A DNA stretch of 64,000 bases, taken from contig JAHEWK010000002.1 in the NCBI GenBank assembly GCA_020740775.1, positions 62,001-126,000 of the forward strand, in the 5' to 3' direction. The translations under genes were made by a program, and so were the position numbers. Shown here one piece after another: positions 59,449 to 64,000 of the stretch. Numbering within the stretch: position 1 is the stretch's first letter; the number at the start of each line of letters is the position of its first letter. The notes below the pieces were generated by a model. The model was not told the origin of the DNA, did no database searches, and saw nothing but the letters and a program-made list of their open reading frames with translations. The DNA is from Ilyonectria destructans (lineage: Eukaryota; Ascomycota; Sordariomycetes; Hypocreales; Nectriaceae).

Positions 59449-62050
59449 CTAGTTTTGACTCGGAAAGTCGAGAGTAGGCTCCTGGAGGAGCTCCCTTATT
59501 GGCTGGTTACTATAAAACCAGTCCTCCAGCTGCGTCCCGTTTCCTATCGTCATCATCGGGTTCGCCGGCGCCCTCTGCCCCTCGCTTAGCCCTGCAAATG
59601 GGAAGCCGAGAGCGGCGAGGTACGTGTTCATCTCGGCGCTCGCCTGCGTCTGGCATCCCTGCGGGGTGGAGATACGGAACTCGACATAGCGGAGGTCGAC
59701 GATGTAAAGGACCTGGAAGAGGCGGTGCACCCTGGACGCGGCGTCGGAGACGGTCGGGGCGGACTGGATGGAGGTCACGAGGGCGGGGAAGTGGGCAAGG
59801 TCTGCCTGGTTTTGGGTTTCGATCACCTGGCAGAAGATGACGATGAAGGAGATAAGGGGGCGGAGAGGAGCGTCCTAGAATAATGGAAAGTGTTTGGTCA
59901 GCCTTGACATGGCGGGAGTGACATCTGGCGTTTTACCAATGAATGCAGGTTGGGAAGTAGGCCTCGGCCGACTTGCGCATGATGACGCAGTCTTGGTGCT
60001 TCGCGAGTGTGGCTCGTGCCGCTTTGATGAAGTCGGAACTGAAGGTCGTGATTGATCCCGTAGGGCGCGGAGCGGTTCGGTAGGCCAGGATGAGGGGAGA
60101 GAGGCGGAGAACGTCATTAGAGACTATGAAGAAACTCATCAGGTCATCGCTGATGGCTTTTTTTGAGGAGCTGTGTCACTTGATCTGTGTGACGAGAGTA
60201 AGCAATTTACCCTCTAAGCAACGTGTCCGCGTCATGTCATGGCTTACGTGGGTTTAATATGTCATCTTCTCCAGTCTGTGTAGTTTAGTCACTAGAGTTT
60301 GGACCCGAGCCTGGCGGACATGGTCTGGTTGAGATATCGAGTCGGGGCTGTACAGCAACTCATAGATATTCCCCTTGCACCTAGCAGTCCCGATCCGCAG
60401 GATGAAGGAGGCCCATATTCTGCCGTGGCCGGCATCTTCCGTTGAGGGTTCGGGGACAGTAATATCCCAATTGGGCATCATCGACGGCCGGCCTAGGCGA
60501 AGGGAGAGACTCTTATCGACGAAGTAGACGCTCCAGAAGAGGAACTTCTTATAGTCGACCTCGCTTTCTGTATCGTTCTTCATGGAAGCTACTCGGTGAT
60601 ATCCCAGTGTCTGGCATAGCTCAGACGCTTTTGACGATAGCGTCCAGGACAGGGAAGGCTTCGAGAGCTTAATTGCATGGAAAGCCTAAAGTCTAGTCAG
60701 CGCCAGCGTCGAGTCGAGTCACAAGGCTAGAGTCACAAGGCTACCTACGCCGAAGAGAAGGGCGACAATCATGTCTGAGCTCGCGGGCAGATGTAGTGGC
60801 AGGTTGGAGAAGGCCGTCTGGAGATTGGCGCGACACATGCGCGCGTAGGCCAGATTCTCTTCCTTCAGCTCTGGGGGGACATGGGCAGCATAGTCCCAGA
60901 AGAGTGAGTGGAGACCGGCATTGACGGCGATGAAGTCAGCCTCGGAATGGTCTTCGGAGAAGTAGACGTTGAGGCAAAGGCCTGGGAAGCGCTGCATGGG
61001 CAGGAACTCGTAGATCCATGCCGTTCCCTCTGACATGCGTTGGGCTATATGTTTTCAAGATCAGCTCCACTCGGCTGGGGGAATTCATCCCCATCTACTC
61101 ACACTTGGTAGTGTGGATAAGTGCCACGGCCTTCTGGATGGGGGGTAGCTCGCAACCCGATAGACGGGGGCGTCGTATGGGCCCTATGTGGGGATACGCT
61201 ATCTCGCTCGTAGTAGTTTGTTGTTTCAAGGCGGTGGCGATATTGGAGAAGGCATCTGGAGTCTCGCGCATCTCCAGACTGGGATCTTGCAGAGAACCAG
61301 GGCCGACTACCTCCTGCGGGAACTCGTTGGCGAAGACAGAGTGGGCAACTAATGAGGGGTCCCCTTCCGCGACGGGACCAGCAGTGGACTCTGGTTGGAC
61401 TACATGACTGTAGGGGGTCGAGATGGAAGACAGAACCTTGGCCGGGGTTGCTGCATCCTTGGATTGTTGAGAGCAGCCGCCGCCGTCGCCACCGCCACCG
61501 CCACCGCCGTTAGATGGCCGGTTCATCTTGAGGACTTTCAGGAGTCGGATGACTTCGTCGAGCCGGCGGTCGATGCGGTCGATCTTCTGCTCACTACAGG
61601 GTGAAGGGAGTGGTCAAGCAAGCTCTTTCACAGGAATCTTGACTCAACTGGCCCGATATACGGCCCACAATGGAAACAGAGATACGGGGAATGAGGGAGG
61701 AACGTACAACCGGGGAGTGAGTGGAATACGAGTGCGGTTCTCTTTGGACTTGGTGTCTGCATGTATGCAGTCGATCTTAGCATGGAGACAATGCGAACAG
61801 GAAGACGCCCTGTTGCAGCGGATCTGAAATGAAATGAGCCTCTCAGCCCTAGATAATTACAGGCTCTGTGCCCAGGTGCCAATGCCGGAGACCAACCAGC
61901 CTACCGGCGTGGCAACGTGGGCAAGCATAGATGGCATGGACGGGGAACATAGTCCTCGACGTTCTTTACGGGCACGACAGGCATCGCACTGAGGAGGATT
62001 AGCTGTGGCGGTTCAAACGGAGGTCGGATGCCGGTTAGCAGGCATCAGGG
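59449..62050 (-). pseudogene. Probably broken Zn2Cys6 transcription factor (convergent pair, right member)
   Basis: Read on the minus strand, CDACRARK (about 61,990-61,966) and, after an intron, IRCNRASSCSHCLHAKIDC (about 61,826-61,770) form a zinc cluster. EQKIDRIDRRLDEVIRLLK makes a dimerisation helix, and an 8-Gly/Asp run follows (about 61,490). The MHR includes YKKFLFWSVYFVDKSLSLRLG, and the C-terminus ends GNGTQLEDWFYSN. Lesions are a TGA at 62,013-62,015 just upstream of the zinc cluster, an intron donor that reads GA instead of GT after CRARK, and a TAA at 60,254-60,256 where Gln fits before a good GTAAGC donor. Each could be explained away, but together they suggest a dead or dying gene. 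Confidence 0.65.
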
Positions 62051-63484
62051 GAGGAAAGACTGACGTCTGGACGATTTGGGGCATTGGGGTCCAGCGAAGA
62101 CGGGCCGGGGCCGTAGTCGTGACCACTGGCTTCGACTTGGCTGTCGTCCATAAGGTACTTAAGGAACCTGATAGTGCGATGGGAAGTGAGAGGAGCGAGG
62201 CACGGGGAACGGCACCGCTCGAACGGCAAAAGGGGAGAGGTGAGTCCCTGAGGGATGAGGAGAGGCTGGTACTAGGGCCTTTTGCTGGCGCGGCAAGGGA
62301 TCGTCTCAAACGATTTACGTCGTCATTTGATCGAGGAGGGTGTGATGCTGATTGAGTCAGGTACAGCTCTCGGGGCCCGCGCACCCCGGATTGATCCTGG
62401 AGGGGCAAATTGTAGTGGCTAAACATATCAGTAGTAGCAATCGGAGTTGGGCTGGGCCAGTTTCTTGAATGTTTCCAGTGGTGTTTTTATATCTATGTAA
62501 AGTCAAAAGAGAGAATAAAATTAATAAGAAGTAAATTAATTGAAATAGCAGAAGTCTAATTCAATCCCAGAAACTTACTATTTTCACCATGCCCACGCTT
62601 GAAACAATATTGGTGTTCTTTTCCAAAGATTCAATGGCGCTTGGTCAGCAATAAGAGCTCCTCTCACTTATGGGGGGTTGGAGCCGATTCGATCAGGCCT
62701 TAATGTCTACGCCATCCCTGTCAGTTTTCAAGAGTCAATCCAATGCGGGCTCAATAGCGGCGCGATACCTGCCTCCCCACAACACAGAACCGACGCGCTG
62801 GGTGCTTGGTAACGTTACCGTGACATGGCAACGACAAGCATCATTCCCTCCGACCACGCGCACGACATTAAGTAACTCTAATGCTGTCAGATAATTGACA
62901 TCCCCTATATCAGCAAACTCTCTAATGAATCGGTATTAACCATCTTGCATCGCGTCGCAATAGCACATGCGTTCCTGGTTCTTTGTGTGGGGGCCGGGGA
63001 GGGAGGTTGTCCCAATACAAGACGCGGTGATGGTGTGCGAGGCCGCTCCCCGACACGTATGTCTGATAAAAGTTGAAACAGCACAGGGGTGCTTTGAGTG
63101 TGTTGTACCATACATAGTCCGTCATGGGCCTAGTATCATGCAAGGAACCCCAGCATTAAGGCTGAGCTGAATATACAGCACATAATGAAAGGTCTCCACG
63201 CGGAAGTCTGATACCATTCCCCAAGCCAATGATATCGCTCTTATTTCCAAAAAATTGGGCGCGCAGTGAATAGGAATCGTGGAGATAGGCCTTCAATCCA
63301 AGGCTAGCCTAACTCAATCTCCACCTCCTGAAGTCTATGCCCCCATGTTGTCTCGGGTTCCCCCCCCGCCTCCGCTACTGAGTCCCCTCGGGATGCTCGG
63401 CCGAACAGCCCGCAAGGCAATAATCCGGCTCCCCACCCGTCTCCGATCGATATCTTCCCGTTCCTATTGGGAGATATAATATGC
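62051..63484. other. 1.4 kb region without a supported gene
   Basis: ORFs on both strands are short and lack motifs. The left part could include the former 5' region of the minus-strand regulator. AT-richer sequence lies near 62,490-62,580. Confidence 0.45.
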
Positions 63485-63720
63485 GGGTGTGAAGATCCAG
63501 AGGTCGGATATCTACAACTTTGATGAGACTGGGTTTATAATCCCTATTGTTGCGGGGTAAAACCACCTCCCTCGCGGCCTGGCTGATGAAGGACCCTACC
63601 GTCGATCCGCAAATGGCCACTCAGCAGAGTTGTCACAGATAAGATGGTGGTCGGTGTAGCCCCAACAGTTACTAATCAAGGGGCTCTCGGGGTCAAGCGA
63701 TTAATCTCCACCCCCAGCTT
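63485..63720 (+). mobile_element. Fragment of a Pogo/Fot1-type transposase
   Basis: At 63,507-63,539 the + frame reads DIYNFDETGFI, the typical block around the first catalytic Asp of fungal Pogo-family DDE transposases (family knowledge). The frame then stops at about 63,557. No other catalytic block follows in any frame before the window ends, so only a small relic is present. Confidence 0.7.
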
Positions 63721-64000
63721 TTAGATCCGTGCTTGGCAGAGTTGGGCCTAATCAAGACTTGACTTTGAGAGCGCAGCCAAGTGCCCAAGATTACAAAATG
63801 GCTAGATAGACGATGGCATGTGATAGCAAATACTCTTGTAAGCTCCCAGAATTGATATCTGGCCTTAGCCCAGTGAGAAACTTCCGCTAGCTCGCGGCTA
63901 ACCCGTGGCAGAATGAATATTGGTGACAACCGTGGCGTTGATTTGACTCGCCTCCTTCGGGAACCGTCGCCATTTAACCGAGAGATGTAGCGTGTGCGAT

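Noticed and set aside
61885..61897. CCGGAGACCAACC, close to the cluster operator
   Set aside because: The right half-site is not CCG, and it lies inside the zinc-cluster region of the broken regulator, not in a promoter of the cluster.

Overview
The window is genomic DNA of a filamentous ascomycete (Pezizomycotina). The signs are short 45-75 nt GT..AG introns in almost every gene, Zn2Cys6/fungal_trans regulators, fungal P450s and MFS sugar transporters, and an AT-rich retrotransposon block carrying the signature of repeat-induced point mutation (RIP: CpA to TpA on both strands, CpG almost gone, Gln codons turned into stops). I cannot name the species.

Layout. (1) 1-17.3 kb is a gene-free RIP block. 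It holds two wrecked Ty3/Gypsy elements in opposite orientation, one of them split by an insert of about 0.9 kb. (2) 17.3-20.3 kb holds the 3' end of a Pogo-type DNA transposon followed by a decayed Copia pol. Both are much less AT-rich. (3) 20.9-32.5 kb holds a sugar-type MFS transporter, a regulator, a benzoate-hydroxylase-like P450 and two Gfo/Idh/MocA oxidoreductases, plus a broken duplicate of one of these and its promoter. (4) 32.6-51.3 kb is a tight catabolic-looking cluster: a tannase/feruloyl-esterase relic, a PRISE-type SDR, an NTF2-like protein, a zinc alcohol dehydrogenase, a carotenoid/stilbene-cleaving oxygenase, an alpha/beta hydrolase, a metal-dependent amidohydrolase of the hydroxybenzoate decarboxylase type, an aldehyde dehydrogenase, a second P450 and a Zn2Cys6 activator. 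(5) 51.3-64 kb is a decaying flank: an AT-rich island, a broken second sugar transporter, two convergent broken Zn2Cys6 regulators whose stops sit mainly at former Gln codons, and a Pogo fragment.

How the genes may work together (inference). There is no PKS, NRPS or terpene synthase, so this reads as a degradation cluster rather than a biosynthetic one. The oxygenase is of the CAO-1/lignostilbene type, which cleaves a stilbene double bond into two aromatic aldehydes. The aldehyde dehydrogenase could oxidise these to hydroxybenzoates, the amidohydrolase could decarboxylate them, and the P450s could ring-hydroxylate. The hydrolase and the lost tannase would release phenolics from esters. The transporter and the Gfo/Idh pair could handle a sugar or glycoside part.

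The strongest new signal is regulatory. A CGG-N3-CCG palindrome, mostly in the exact form CGGAGACCG or CGGATACCG, occurs 120-300 bp upstream of every intact gene from 33 to 49.4 kb except the NTF2-like gene. It is absent upstream of the transporter, first regulator and first P450. This looks like the operator of one Zn2Cys6 regulator, most simply the one at 49.4 kb, and it splits the region into two regulatory units.
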